DNA from: Paracentrotus lividus
Taxonomy: Eukaryota; Echinodermata; Echinoidea; Camarodonta; Echinidae
DNA length: 64,000 nucleotides
Reading direction: 5' to 3'
Assembly: GCA_940671915.1 (NCBI GenBank)
Contig: CALNVZ010003435.1
Location: 16,995,929 to 17,059,928 of the forward strand
Under the pieces are notes generated by a model that saw nothing but the letters and a program-made list of their open reading frames with translations, searched no databases and was not told where the DNA came from. Shown in pieces: positions 11,907 through 24,016 of the stretch (positions within the stretch are counted from its first letter, which is position 1; each line of letters starts with the position of its first letter). A program made the position numbers and the translations under genes.

Positions 11907-12875
11907 TAGGGTAGATGTAGGGAATACCGGCCACTTAAGCTCATCTGCTTAATTAGCACATGAAAACAATAAAATCACAAAAGAAAAAGATTCTCATTGC
12001 TTAGCTACATCATTCAACTTTATTTTCCAAAAAAAATTGAGGTAATCAAATATTTGTTGAGGCAGTTATATGCAAATAATGACGTCATCGTAAATTGTCC
12101 GGCATTCCCTACAGTGTAGGAAATACCGGACAGTATGTTTTTAACCCCTTTTTTTTTGTATAAAGATCTGTCTGGAAGCACTGATTTGAATGTAAACCAT
12201 CAACTTAACATGTTTGTATTGATTTTTTTATAACATTATTCATTTTTAGAAAATTATATGCATTTTACTACAAAATTTCAAAACACTCAGAATAACTTTA
12301 TATCTCATGTAGATCATGACATATCACAATAATAATAAAGAGAAATTTAATAAATAAATATAATACATTATATATGCAACTTACTATTTGATCTACATGC
12401 TTAGCAACTCAACCCGGAAGTAAAACAAACAACCGTCCATGTGGTGTCCGGTATTCCCTACACAAAAAAAAATGACTGACTAGCACTTTTCAACACACTG
12501 CCACCCCAATACACAGCATTGTACAGTGCAAACACTCCATACACGTTTGGCCCACCCTCCACACATGTCCATAATGCATGAAATAGAGGTTATGCCCCAA
12601 TTCTATTTTTATACCATCACATTCTCTAAAATGTCAATTTTTACATCAGGCCATTTTTCAGGCTGCAAATTTTCCTACCTTGACAGATTGTGGTAGTTTT
12701 CTCGGAGATTTTTCACTTGTTGTTGTCGAATACAGCATTCAACCTTCCCAGACAGAACACCTGACCAATAGATGCCGGTCTTTCAACTCAGTTGATCTTA
12801 TGTTGGCAGCTAGGGCTGGACATGTGGTGACCATCCGATATTCCCTACTGTCCGGTATTCCCTACATCTACCCTA
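11907..12875. mobile_element. About 1-kb TIR element with internal copies of its own end
   Basis: Perfect 24-bp inverted terminal repeats: TAGGGTAGATGTAGGGAATA plus CCGG at the left, mirrored at 12852-12875. The terminal phrase CCGGTATTCCCTACA also occurs internally: a head-to-head pair near 12099-12136, one copy near 12448-12463 and one next to the right end near 12838-12848. No transposase frame is present; 12680-12910 is open but reads into the terminal repeat. A distant relative of the same end lies at 47405-48120. Confidence 0.8.
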
Positions 12876-13918
12876 TTACAATGTGGGGCGCTCTGTTTTT
12901 TCCAGCATGATTTAAAAATTGTTGCGCAGCTATATAATTTTAGTTTTTGAATGGTTGTAGTAATATTGCCATTTTACCATCATTCTCTACAATTCAGATC
13001 CAAGTCACTTTCATTTTATACCAGTAAAATCTAAGATCTACTTTAATATAAACTTTTTTTTTTTTTTTTTTTTTGCAGAGTACCATACATTTAATGGCTG
13101 AAACCGTTTGCGGAAATAGGGCTTGCAGCTTCTGAAACTGCCATTAAAGAAGCTTGCTTGCAGGCGTACACTTAAATGAAATGAAATAATTAGGACCTGT
13201 CTTACATGTTGAATAGACCATTCTGTCTTCATCTCATTCCCCCTCTAGTTATCATCAAAATTGCACTCTCTAACCGAGGTTCCAAACTTATTTTATTATA
13301 TCGGGCATGCTTTAATCATATTCATATACCAGTGTACTTTGAAACCGCGATCCGAAGTTTTCTGGGGCAGATAAAGAGTAATTAAAGTGACATTCTCTAA
13401 AAAGCAATTACTGCTTAAAATCCTCATTCGTATATTCTTTTTATGTTCAGAGGTAAAACGACGTTTAATGACCAATGCCCGTGGTTTGTGTGTAGAGCTA
13501 ACTTTGGTGTATGTTTAAATATTATAACTCAATGCATCTTATGAAAATACAGTTCGTTATAATTATTTTGATTGGAAATCCATTTGTGCCGCCAATATAT
13601 GACTTTCGTACTTTCATATCTGTCCTCATAATGTTCGCAGCTTGAGCGTACTTCTCTCTTAATTTCCACAGTTGCAGTTGAGCAACAAGTTTTACTTCAT
13701 TGAGGCATGAAAGTAAAAGTCGAATGCAGTTTGTGACTTTGTAAAACAATAATTTGTGCCTTTGTTTGTTCTTTCTATTTCTTTATAGTTTCAAAACTGA
13801 GCTTGTGTTTATGTCTTTTGGGTCATCAAAAACAGAATCCTTAATTATGTGACTGTATTTTAAATGTTTCTAATTTTTGCACTTTAATTTGGTTTTCGTA
13901 TTCTTTTATCATTCGCAG
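12876..13918 (+). other. Intron sequence upstream of the first GPCR exon
   Basis: AT-rich DNA with a T run at 13052-13074 and no recognisable exon. It ends in the splice acceptor TTATCATTCGCAG at 13918. Confidence 0.6.
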
Positions 13919-14057
13919 CTGAGCTTGTCTTACTACTCTGGGGTATCAGGTTGTGTTACGTGGTGAGAAAAGCACCGTCAGAGTTCAACGAGAGTAGATT
14001 TATTAGTTGGGCTATTTACAACGAAACACTACTGTCTCTCTTCCTTTGTGTCGCAAC
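13919..14057 (+). CDS. GPR158-like: GPR158/GPR179-like class C GPCR, exon with TM5-TM6
   Basis: This exon encodes a class C receptor segment. After a split first codon (two bases, CT) it reads ELVLLLWGIRLCYVVRKAPS, the fifth transmembrane helix and the start of intracellular loop 3. It continues through FNESRFISWAIYNE into the sixth helix, LLSLFLCVA, and ends in the first two bases of a Thr codon. The LLWG-LCY-VR-PS pattern and the AIYNE motif closely match my recollection of vertebrate GPR158 (AEFLFLLWG, AVHNE). The acceptor is TTCGCAG and the donor GTGAGT; introns are phase 1 upstream and phase 2 downstream. GPR158 is a neuronal receptor reported to respond to glycine and to recruit RGS7-Gbeta5; GPR179 acts in retinal bipolar cells. 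The ligand here cannot be read from the sequence. Upstream exons were not found. Confidence 0.9.
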
Positions 14058-14354
14058 GTGAGTATACACTCTCTACAAGATGGAGGGTCAAATTGACCGT
14101 ATTATGGGTCCATTTGGGGCAATTAGAGCTATACCACAAATATGGCGAGAATTGTCCCGTAATGGTTTAAGGCCTCAATGGACACACAAAAGGATTCATT
14201 TTAACCCTTTGTTTATTTTTTAGTGTATATTGTTTTATTTCTTAGATTTTACGACTATTATATATAAAATATAATATATTTATTGTTATAAAAATCTATT
14301 TTGGTGGAGATAAGAACAGAACAGCATATCGCGACAATTGAAAACGTTTTTTTT

Positions 14355-14569
14355 AATCGTAACTGAAAAGTTACGATTGATTTTTTTGTCGGTAGCCTCA
14401 TTTGGAAACCAGGTACAGTCATGGATTAGGATTTGGATATGATTAAGTGTAGGGTTAGGGCTAAGGTTAGGATTAAGATTTGGAGCATCCTGTCCATGAT
14501 GAGGTTACAAAGAAAAAAAATCAATCGTAACTTTTTATCGATCGTAAGTCTTTGTGTTACACCCCACTG
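14355..14569. mobile_element. MITE copy A, TAACACAAAGACTTACGATT family
   Basis: Contains AAGTTACGATTGATTTTTTT, GTAGCCTCATTTGGAAACCA and GGAGCATCCTGTCCATGATG, and ends with AAGTCTTTGTGTTACACCCC plus ACTG. The same series of blocks is present at 33134-33394, so the two are copies of one element. The left end of this copy appears shortened. Confidence 0.8.
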
Positions 14570-15424
14570 AAGTGATAAAAAATTACATAAAAGATGCTAA
14601 TGGTAATCATCTCTTTACATTATCATCTATTGTGGCCATGGAAACAGCCTTATTAATAATGTATACTTAACAATGCGATTCCGTTCCTCACTGAGCATGG
14701 GTGACAAGTATTGTATCTCAATTGACAAAAATACTCGCGACAAACCACAACAAGTACCTTCATACCATAACTCTCTGAGGAGTAGCCACTTGTCGCTAGT
14801 TTCTCGCCCAAATACCATGAATGACAAGCGGCGAAACCGCTGTCATTGTAATAGGCGTAAAGTTCAAAATCAACTCCCTCCGTCTCAGTTTGACGGATGT
14901 TGATTGGAAAGGAAATACTCTTTTCATGCCCTTTTTGGCTTTAATGCGAAAACAAAAAATCCTCCCTAATGACTTCGATCGTGTCTTTATCTCTGTCCCT
15001 CAAATTTAAGGGTGAATGACTCGCTTTTAAGAAGTTTCACTCTGTTTTCCCCCTTTCGAATTTTTTTTTTCGGCTGATGTTCTATAAACATGCACGCTGA
15101 GAGAGAACATGGGGTTAGGCACACGTCAATAAGTTGACTGTTTGGACCGTCTTCATGTATTTTCACGAAAAAAAATTATTTTGGGAAAATGTTGGTTTTG
15201 GTGAGAGCGTGCGCGTCTCATCGGAAAACAACTGTCTCATCCAAGTTGAAGAAACGATTTGACGAAGAATTCCCGTATAAACCTGAAAAATTACATTTTT
15301 AAATGATTACATGTTTTTCAGAAGTTGCATCAGATATTGGTGACCAGTACTTGTGTACTGATAATTTGCGGCCAAAGATTCTGAAATAATTTGAAGGTTT
15401 AAAACATCATACCTATATACACTT

Positions 15425-15438
15425 TTTTTTTCTTTCCT

Positions 15439-15479
<41 letters not shown>
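15425..15479. repeat. Poly-T low-complexity tract
   Basis: T-rich run ending in about 39 consecutive T. Confidence 0.9.
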
Positions 15480-15583
15480 CGGGTAGAGTGTAGACTATTT
15501 TTCTTCTTAAATTTTCAACTTTCTTGAAAAAAAAAGTACATTATGTCTGTTTGAAGAGAAATATAAACATTTTAAGAGAAGGT

Positions 15584-15590
15584 TTGTGTG

Positions 15591-15629
<39 letters not shown>
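15584..15629. repeat. (GT)n microsatellite
   Basis: A run of GT dinucleotides within the 1.9-kb GPCR intron. Confidence 0.95.
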
Positions 15630-15631
<2 letters not shown>

Positions 15632-15941
15632 ATATGAGAAAGTAAGAGAAAATGTACTACGCTCCCATTCTCTCCTCTTAAAGCCATTTAATAAATGCGT
15701 TAGATAGAATCTTCATGTTTGAAAATGCCAGTACCTTAGAGAATGAGCTGATAATATTTATGCAGATACAATCAGAATGATGGTATCTACTTTTGATTAA
15801 TTAGTAAAAGTTGATAACTGTGACGGCTACAGATAATCATGATAATTGCTCATCAGTCTTTATACCAAAAACATTTTTTCACTCCTGAAACCGAATAGAA
15901 CATTATAAAATGTCCTAGATTTCTTTTACTTATTTTTACAG

Positions 15942-16047
15942 ATTCTTCCTCCAAGATCTGGCTAACCCAGATGTCTTATATCTGATTTGGTTCTTCTATA
16001 GTCAGCTTACAACTACCGTAGTGGTACTTCTTCTCTTCGGTAGCAAG
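15942..16047 (+). CDS. GPR158-like: GPR158/GPR179-like class C GPCR, exon with TM7
   Basis: The exon completes the split Thr codon and reads FFLQDLANPDVLYLIWFFYS, then QLTTTVVVLLLFGSK. That is the third extracellular loop followed by the seventh transmembrane helix and its cytosolic end. In class C receptors of the GPR158 group the helix has the pattern TxLTVTxTLxLLxxPK, and the same QLT-T-V-LLLF-xK spacing is visible. The acceptor is TTTTTACAG and the donor GTAAGT. The exon is 106 nt (1 + 35 codons) and ends in phase 0. A fully open reading frame across the junction with the exon 1.9 kb upstream supports joint splicing. The assignment is confident at family level; whether it is the single ancestor-like gene of vertebrate GPR158 and GPR179 is inference. 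Confidence 0.9.
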
Positions 16048-16839
16048 GTAAGTGGTGCCGTTAACCTTATGTGATCTGATTGGAGTAGCAAGATCACATC
16101 CTCATCAAAGGTCATATATCCTGGAGTTCCGCAGGGGAATATCCTAGGACCTGTGATGTTTCTAATTGTTTTATTATGGTGAATTGGGTTCATATGACTA
16201 ATGATCTCTGTATATTTGCAGAGGACTCTACTCTACACGTCGCCATTAATTTGTATCATAAGGTTCATGACTGTTGACCTAGATGTACCTATCCACTTCC
16301 CCGTCCGAAATCTAGGAAATACTGAAATATACCAAAAAGTGAAAGCAGATCGATTAACTACACAATCACCTTTGTAATTACCTTATGAGTATTTGGCATA
16401 CCGGCATTACATTGCATCACAATGTTTGATGCATGTATCAGTACGCAAAAGCCTCATAGGTATACGTAATAATGCAGAAATATATCTTGACTTAACTCTA
16501 CAAAATACCGTTAATTCCCTTTATTATTATTTTATAATTACTTTCCCTTACCCCTTCACAACTTCCGCTTTTGATACAATGACATAACGTATACGTATTT
16601 ATATTCCCTTATACATTCGTATTATAATGCTGTTTGAACTCATCCACTTACCTCGAAATCGTTCTCGTCGATATGGCCATAACATAATATCACTGTGGTG
16701 AAACTATTATGTTGCTCAGTGATACAGCATGATTTTCACAGTCACATAAAGAGTTTTTTTTTTTCTTCTTCTTCTTCTGTTTTTATTTTTTTATTATAGG
16801 TTTTCCCGCTCAAGTTCATCATTTCCTCACTCTATTTCA

Positions 16840-17100
16840 TTTATGTACACTCGAATTCACGCAGCTGCCGCTTTCGTGCCGGTTGGGTCATACAAATTTT
16901 CAATTCGAGCAATGGACTTCATTTACGTGCACGCAAATTTTCGTTTGGTGCACACAATTTCATTTATCGGCACTTGCATTTTTGTTAGGTGCAAAAAAAT
17001 TCACTATATTTTCATTCAATTGTCAATATTATGCAAAAATTTCCCGATTTGTTCATTTAATTTAAAACAAAACAGCGACGGCAAACAATTTCATTAATGG
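16840..17100. repeat. Degenerate 'GTGCACGCAAATTTTCGTT' repeat cluster
   Basis: Loose, diverged units built around AATTTTCGTTTGGTGCAC and AATTTCATTTATGGGCAC. Similar wording recurs at 18120-18310, 31430-31680 and 52090-52480, so it is an old dispersed family rather than an exon. The frame 16843-17097 is a by-product. Confidence 0.45.
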
Positions 17101-17756
17101 GAATTCTTTTTCCTACTTTGTACACTTAATTTAATTAAGCTCTTTAATTTTTAGGATTATGAACATATACGCATCTCAATTTTTTGGAGTGAGATTTTGA
17201 AGGTATATAATCTCCCATTTTGTGATCTTATCCTATCATACCTTAATTTAAACCCTTTCAAATTAAATAATTCATGATATCAAATATCCCTTTCAAAAAC
17301 TTTTTCTTTCTCTTTTCCGCATAAAAAAAATATTCCATATCAATTTCATCACATAGCCCATAAATCATGTGCAAAATGCTCAATGTTCAATCGAGTTTCT
17401 AATTTGAAATGATTTGTATTGGATTTTTAAATCTTTGATTTTTAAATTAAACACACAAGCTAGCACTCAAAACGAAATATGACTTAATCATATGCATGAT
17501 GCGTACAAATTATACAATATAAAATCATTAGACAAGAACAGTGTTTGTAATTTCTTGATGTGCATTCATTTTGTATCATGCGCAATACAGATAAACAGAT
17601 AAATACTTTGTTCTTGAAAATCCTCTGATCATTATGGTTGATAATTTATAGCCATCAATCTCCTGACAAGCAAGGCATCTCGGCATGAAGACTTGTAAAC
17701 AAAAAACAAAAATAAACAAAATGCTATTTTACACGCCTGTAAGAACCTCGAAATCA

Positions 17757-17985
17757 TAAGTATCTCACTTCGAGGAGACGTCTCTGCGACTCGACGTCCC
17801 GATAGTTTTTTTTTCCGTCGTGACGCAAAACTGCACAGTTTTAAGCATGTTCGATTTTCTGCGACTCATGAAACGGCGCAGAGACTCGGGATACATCTCT
17901 GAGACGTCTCCGAACGTCTCCACAACTTTCTCAAAACCGTCTCAAAACTGTTTTGAACTAGTCTAAAATCCGTCTCATTACAATT
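17757..17985. mobile_element. Second copy of the GAGACGTCTC element, without the nested insert
   Basis: Starts AGTATCTCACTTCGAGGAGA, contains TTAAGCATGTTCGATTTTCT and AAAACCGTCTCAAAACT. These blocks are the reverse complement of 2291-2407 plus 3151-3286. The point where 2408-3150 is inserted in the other copy is continuous here, making it effectively an empty-site relative. The far terminal repeat is not clear. Confidence 0.65.
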
Positions 17986-18324
17986 CAGACACCATCACAA
18001 GCTTTTACTGAAGTGTCACTAAATTTCAAATTGTATGCACTTAGTTATAATTCGATTGCCTATTCGTGAATTTATTTGAACGAAGGAAGACAAATTATGC
18101 CGAAGCCAGCTGTAAATTAAAATGAGTGCACATACCTGAAATCGTATGCTCTAATATGAATTCGCACGAATGCTTTGTAGAATCGTTTGGAAATATAGGG
18201 AACTCGAGTGATAAAAATGAATTTGATTGACGATGCGGTAGCGCGATCGCAACTTGCGTTAAATCGTTGATCCAAATGGGAAATTGAGTGAAAGAAAGAT
18301 GAAATTGAGCGGGAAAACCTAATT

Positions 18325-18398
18325 TATTTTATTTATTTTATTTATTATTTTATTATTGTTTTTTATTTTTATTTTTATTTTTTTTTTTGGGGGGGGCC
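18325..18398. repeat. (ATTTT)n low-complexity tract ending in a G run
   Basis: Repeated TTTTATTTAT and TTTTTATTTT units followed by an eight-to-nine-base G run. Confidence 0.8.
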
Positions 18399-19443
18399 GT
18401 GGTGGATGAAGCGGATAATCCCTGCCGCAGAGTTTTACCCACAATGCTCTCAGCGTCTGATGTTACTGAAGGAATATCTATAGTTGCATTATGGTGGTTT
18501 AGGTTGCATCCAAAATCCGAACAAATGTCTTCCAGTTCCTTTTAAATCTTTGAAGATTGCTAACATTGTTTTCAAAACACATCGATATTATGACAGCAAG
18601 GGTTCATTTGTTGGCGCGGTGTGATCTAACATTACAGCGGTAAGACCACAATGAACTTTATATTATTGTCGACAGGGATTCAGCCATAAACCATTCATAG
18701 CATCGTATTTGTTTTGATGACATGGCAATATGATAGGTTCCCTTTAAACGTTCTGAATAATTTGCATTTCATCAAAGACAAACAACGAGTTTCATTGGGC
18801 GTTCTACGAAACCCGACACAATATTTCCGTTTCCTCTTGCTACATAGCTCATCAAAACTCACCAAAGAATTAGTGATTCCACTGTATTCTTTGAAAATAC
18901 TGTCCTGAATTTGTTAACGCAGCCCAATTATTTTTATTGCATTATGGGGTTTAAACCTATTACATAGCTTCGGCGAGCACCAACAAAAGTATTCGAAAAG
19001 TTACCACTTTAATATCAACTTTTTTCTAATCTTTGTACGATGGAAAAATCAGGAAATTGTCTGTAAATATAGGATCTTTACAAAGAGAATAAATTCTCTG
19101 ACTTTGTTCCAATAGTACGTTTTTGTCGATGCACGTACTTATTCAAACTCAGAAGAATATGTATTTCATGTGACCATTGTCCTTTATTTCCGACAGTTGA
19201 AGCTTTCATCGATGTTATTTTATCAAATTGTTTGTTCATTTTTTTTTCACTAAAAGAGCAACAATGAGACCACGATGATGGATAGTTATGTTGTTACGAC
19301 GATGCGATTGAGTCCGTAAATCAATGCGTTTAAGCCCACATTGGTAACCAAAGACCAAACTTGTCAAAAGTCGTCCACCTCAAATCCCGGAAATTGATGA
19401 ATTTACACCGCAGACCATTTTCGCCTTTTGGCGCGAGATCAGG

Positions 19444-19578
19444 TAGGCGTTTCATGAAAGGACTTGTCGGACGTTTTATCCGACAAATTTGATCTCAGCC
19501 AATCAGATGCAAGCATTTCGGTAACTTATAACACTTGTCATTGAGAATCAGTGAATATTTGTTTCATGAAATGCTCCC
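19444..19578. mobile_element. Degraded relative of the 2054-2192 MITE
   Basis: Begins GGCGTTTCATGAAAGGACTT with the same GTCGGACGTTTTATCC core and AGCCAATCAGATGCAAGCAT. It ends GTTTCATGAAATGCTCCCC. The right arm is largely eroded and no clean target duplication remains. Confidence 0.7.
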
Positions 19579-20916
19579 CAGGTCGATAATCAATCCTTGA
19601 GATTAATGGCTAATGATATATCGTGACTTCTCTTGTTGTGTTTTAAACCGCGTATAGCCGAAAGGTGACGATACATATTCATAACCAGTGATTGCGTTGA
19701 TAAAGGCGTATCGCTAAGAATCTTATACCAGCCACTCCTCTGGGGAAAATTCGTTTGACATATTAGCTGTAGAGCGGATTCATTCATTTGTATTGTTATG
19801 CAGCCATGTCTTCAATTGACCCAAATATTGTCAGATTGTAACATATCCGTTGATGAGCCAAAAGGTCAGTTATAACTTTTACATAATACATAACGTCCTT
19901 TGGGGGATTTGAATTTTATTTCTCCGTTACAAATGCCCATTCCACAAAAAATAACCACTCCTTATGATCATGATAATACTATATCGGGCATGTGCGACAA
20001 ATTTGTAACAGAAATTTTGATAAGAAACAAAAGGATATTAAACCTAATCGTATGATAGTTAGGGACCTTCTGGCACACGGCAAACATCGCCACAATAACA
20101 AGTTAATCGTACCATAGACGGTGGGCTCACATTACTTAAGATCATTCGTGTTCCTAAGGTTGTTGAGAAAAACATGTCTTAAGATTACAAACTGCGCATA
20201 AAACTTAACACTGACATTTTGAGTATTAACTTGTTTTCGACCTATAACATATCGCTAAGGGATACAACGTTATACAAAATTGCATCCCTTATTGTCAATT
20301 TCTGTAAAGAAGATCCTTTAAGCTTTTCAGCGGACATGTTTAATCCTGCCACAAGCAACGATTTAAATGTCACAAGATGTCATGGAAATATATCAAGGGG
20401 TAAATGTCGTCAGTTTTTGACGTATGTAGAGATTTTGCTCGTTTTCTGCGTTTGGTATTTTACGTTTTTCTATATGGATGAGGGAACTTTTGAACACAGA
20501 AAAAAAAAGTTTGAAGGGGCACCTTTGCAAAAATTAATTTGAAAATTGATCAAATTTTCCGCAAATCTAAGCAGAGGGGTCATTATGTGATTTGCCTATA
20601 TTGTTTAAGAAATGAAATATTTCTAAGATAATCATGTTGAAGGCAATTATATTATGAAGGAACAGTTGAGAAATAATCTGACTAACTAAAACAACAGCAG
20701 GAAAACATTCTGATTGAGCAAAATTGTTACGATGTTATGAAATGAAAATAGTTGATTACTTTTGAAGTTGACTCCAGAAGAGAATTGGCACACGTATACT
20801 ACATGTATTCTGACATTCACCGTAGTAATGTCTATTAATTTTTAAACCCATCCACGTATTACATTGACAGTTCAAAGACACCAAACAAATACACGCAACC
20901 AGTGCTGGGGGAAATG

Positions 20917-21667
20917 GGTCGCCTTGTTTCGGAAGGAGTCGTGTATATCCGATCTGCTGTAGATATGAAAATATTGAGGGGACGTCTGGTTTCGGAAGGA
21001 CTCGTGTATATTAGATCTGCAGTAGATATGAAAATGTTTATGGATTGCCTGGTTTCGGAAGGACTCGGGTATATTAAATATGTAGTAGATATGAAAATGT
21101 TCATGAATCGCCTGGTTTCGGAAGGACTCGTGAGTATCGGATCTGCAGTATATGAAAATGTTAATGGATCGTCTGTTTTCGGAAGGACTCGTGTATATTA
21201 AATATGCAGTAGATATAAAAATGTTTTTGGATCGCCTGGTTTCGGACAGTGTCGTGTATATCAGAGCTGCAGTAGATATAAAAATGTTAATGGATCGTCT
21301 GTTTTCGGAAGGACTCGTGTATATTAGATCTGCAGTAGATATGAAAATGTTTATGGATCGCTTGTTTTCGGAAGGACTCGTGTATATTAGATCTGCAGTA
21401 GATACAAAAATGTTTATGGGTCGCCAGATTGCCGGAGGATTCGTGTATATCATATCTGCAGTAGATGTGGAAATGTTCGTGGATTGTTATGTTTCGGAAG
21501 GACTCATGTACATCACATCTTCAACAGATATGAAAATGTTTAGGAATCATTATGTTTCGGAAGGACTAGTGTACATCAGATCTTTAGTAGATGCGAAAAT
21601 GTTCATGGATCATTATGTTTCGGAAAGACTTTTTATTATAAAAGTAGATATAAAAACATTTATTTAA
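20917..21667. repeat. 63-bp minisatellite, about 11.9 units, open in frame
   Basis: Tandem units with consensus around GTTTCGGAAGGACTCGTGTA, TTAGATCTGCAGTAGATATG and AAAATGTTTATGGATCGC. A 63-base period equals 21 codons; the + frame reads a repeating MKMFMDRLVSEGLVYIRSAV-D peptide. Only one unit (about 21107-21167) breaks the frame, by a two-base loss; otherwise the whole array is free of stops and ends with TAA at 21665. The complementary strand is also largely open (20872-21453), as expected for a period divisible by three. No signal peptide, upstream exon or promoter is evident, so coding is unproven. Confidence 0.85.
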
Positions 21668-24016
21668 GAAAACTAAAGAATTTCATTGCAAAATGGATTA
21701 CATCCATTTTTGCGCACACACAAAAATACACTCTACCATTTCTCTTGATACATTGGGTATAATGAAAGCGTTCGCATCAAAAACATGAGATTCCATCGTG
21801 TTCACTAGATTAACATTAATGTTTCTGCAATTGAGTTACAATGGTTGTTCTGTTTGCATATACAATGTCGTCCATCTAACGCATTGGAATTTCCCTACAT
21901 ATTACATTATTAGTAAACCACATGAATCAACACGAGACCTATTCTACATCTGCCGTGTTGTCTCTGATGCTATTTTGACTAGGATGTTGTTGAACTGCGT
22001 TGCTTACTTATGTCGCCACTGACTCGACAACGAACGAAATTCGACGAATTTCTGTCGATGTAACGGTAAATTTGTACTTGACGGTTAGTATTGGCGTCCG
22101 CTTCGTGTTGTTTTAAGATCCGGGTCATGTTTGGATAATGCAAATATGGTACCCTGGTCTGAATCTCAATCATTCTCACCTTCGCTTCTGTTTTATTCAC
22201 TGTGGTTTGGGGCTAATCGTTAGCTGGCTGTCGCCTCTAGTCCTTTGCAAAATCCCCATCAGTTTTTACTTTCCTAGGAATCCTGTCAATTTCTGTTAAA
22301 ATTATCTAACTTGCTTTCCCCGAAAGGACAAAAACAAATTTGCAAAGTATGGCGATTCTTCAAAACCGATGTCGTAGTTGTCTTTTCTAGGAATTCTTTT
22401 AAAAATAATTCAGCTGACAATTTATGTGCACAACATACAATGTGTTCCTTTTGTAAAGAACTAACAAAAATTTGTTTTAGCGCGTTACGGTGACATTTGA
22501 CAATATTTGCATTGCCTTAGTAAAATTACGTTCAACGGAGTATGTAAATCGAAAAGTCCTTTCCAATAGAGGGGGAAAAACACAAACTAAATCTCCAACG
22601 TTTGGCGTTTCTGTGAATCGGGATTCCATTAAATGATTAAATCAAACCGTAGACATGGTAGAAGTGACATTGCACATTCGAAAGTGCTTTCCATGAAAAC
22701 GTGAGAACAAATCTAAACGCAAGGTAGCTTTTAGGCGCTATAAATCGGATAAACTTAATTTTAGGCTCATCCCCTGCCCGTCTAGATTGCCTATACTTTT
22801 TTTCCGATTCTGAGAGATTTGTAAAAGGGGATTGGCAATATTTGCTAGAGTAACAATGTGATTGCAACGGATTTTCTAGAACCCTGGGAAACGAAGTGCC
22901 GTATAATTGGCACATGCACCATTGTGTGGTGCCGCTGAGCTCTACTTAAGTCATTGGGGAAATGAGTTTTTCTTCGAATAAGATTTAATTTATGAGCGTT
23001 CACACTCTGGCATCGAGTATTAAAGTGCAGAATTGGCGTGGGAGATCATATCCCAGCTCTCCGATGTAAATCATTAAACACTTTATGGTTACTTTCTCTT
23101 CCTCGAGTTCTGAAAGAAGTGTTTATAAACCTGAAATCCCGTCCCTATCCACGCTGATCCTTCCCGTGATATTTCAATCCCGATGCAGAACAGTGGTAAT
23201 CAATGGCCGCAGGGGCGGAGTTCGTTGGCTCGAGAAGGAGGGCGCTGTTTAATGCATCTCGAATGGCTCTCGGGGTTTTGACTTGAATTAATTACCCCTG
23301 GCAGCTTAGTCCTATTTTCTCCCGCCACTGCAGAATTGTAAGTCGATTTTGAAACGTCCGTCAGTATTAGAATCATGCTCATAACCCCCTCCCCCTCCTC
23401 CCCGTGGGAGATGGGGAGCAAAAAATGAGGTCGAGGGGGAAGGGGAGAAGGTGGAAGAGCATACGATATTAGCTGGATTAACGCTTTGAGAATAACGAAA
23501 TCTAGCAGGAGAGAGGGAGGATTGAAGAATTAGACCTGTAGAAGAAAATTGGAGAATGATAATGCGATGTATCGAGAACTCATTGAGGAAGACCATTATA
23601 TCGGGACGTGAAATCTACAGCTAAGTGAGCAAAGTGCAATTTAGAAAATGCTCCAGGAAATTGAACGTTAACTGTACTAGAAGTAAACGCTTAAGCTACA
23701 GTCACACAGACACTTACGTTGAGTTACGTCCGGTTGCGTCCAAAAAATTATTTTCTTTTCTGCGGATGCCCACGGATGTCTACTCGTCATAGTCAGCAGT
23801 GGAAATATTGATAATTTCGTTCATCCAGTAAAACAAAGAAATACATAAGAAATGATAGAATAGAAGATGAAATAAGATTAAAACAACACAATCTATATGT
23901 AAGTGTCTGTGTGACTGCAGCATTACAAGGAAAGAAACGCGAGGGTAAAATGAAATAGAAATTGACAAAGAACAGGGGATTGAAGATCAGAAGAAAAGGA
24001 GATTGAGACAATTTTT
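21668..24016 (+). other. Intron interior, nothing recognised
   Basis: AT-rich, single-copy-looking sequence. A G/A-rich, C-poor stretch at 23380-23540 yields spurious frames on the minus strand. No exon, RNA gene or clear transposon end was seen. Confidence 0.45.

Larger units (their letters stand above)
14058..15941 (+). other. GPCR intron (1.88 kb), phase 2
   Basis: Runs from GTGAGT to TTTTTACAG. It holds an inverted-repeat element copy at 14355-14569, a T-rich run at 15425-15479 and a GT microsatellite at 15584-15629. No other exon is apparent. Confidence 0.85.

Noticed and set aside
20872..21453. 193-codon minus-strand frame with repeated INIFISTADLIYTSPSE
   Set aside because: Antisense of the 63-bp minisatellite, open only because the period is divisible by three.
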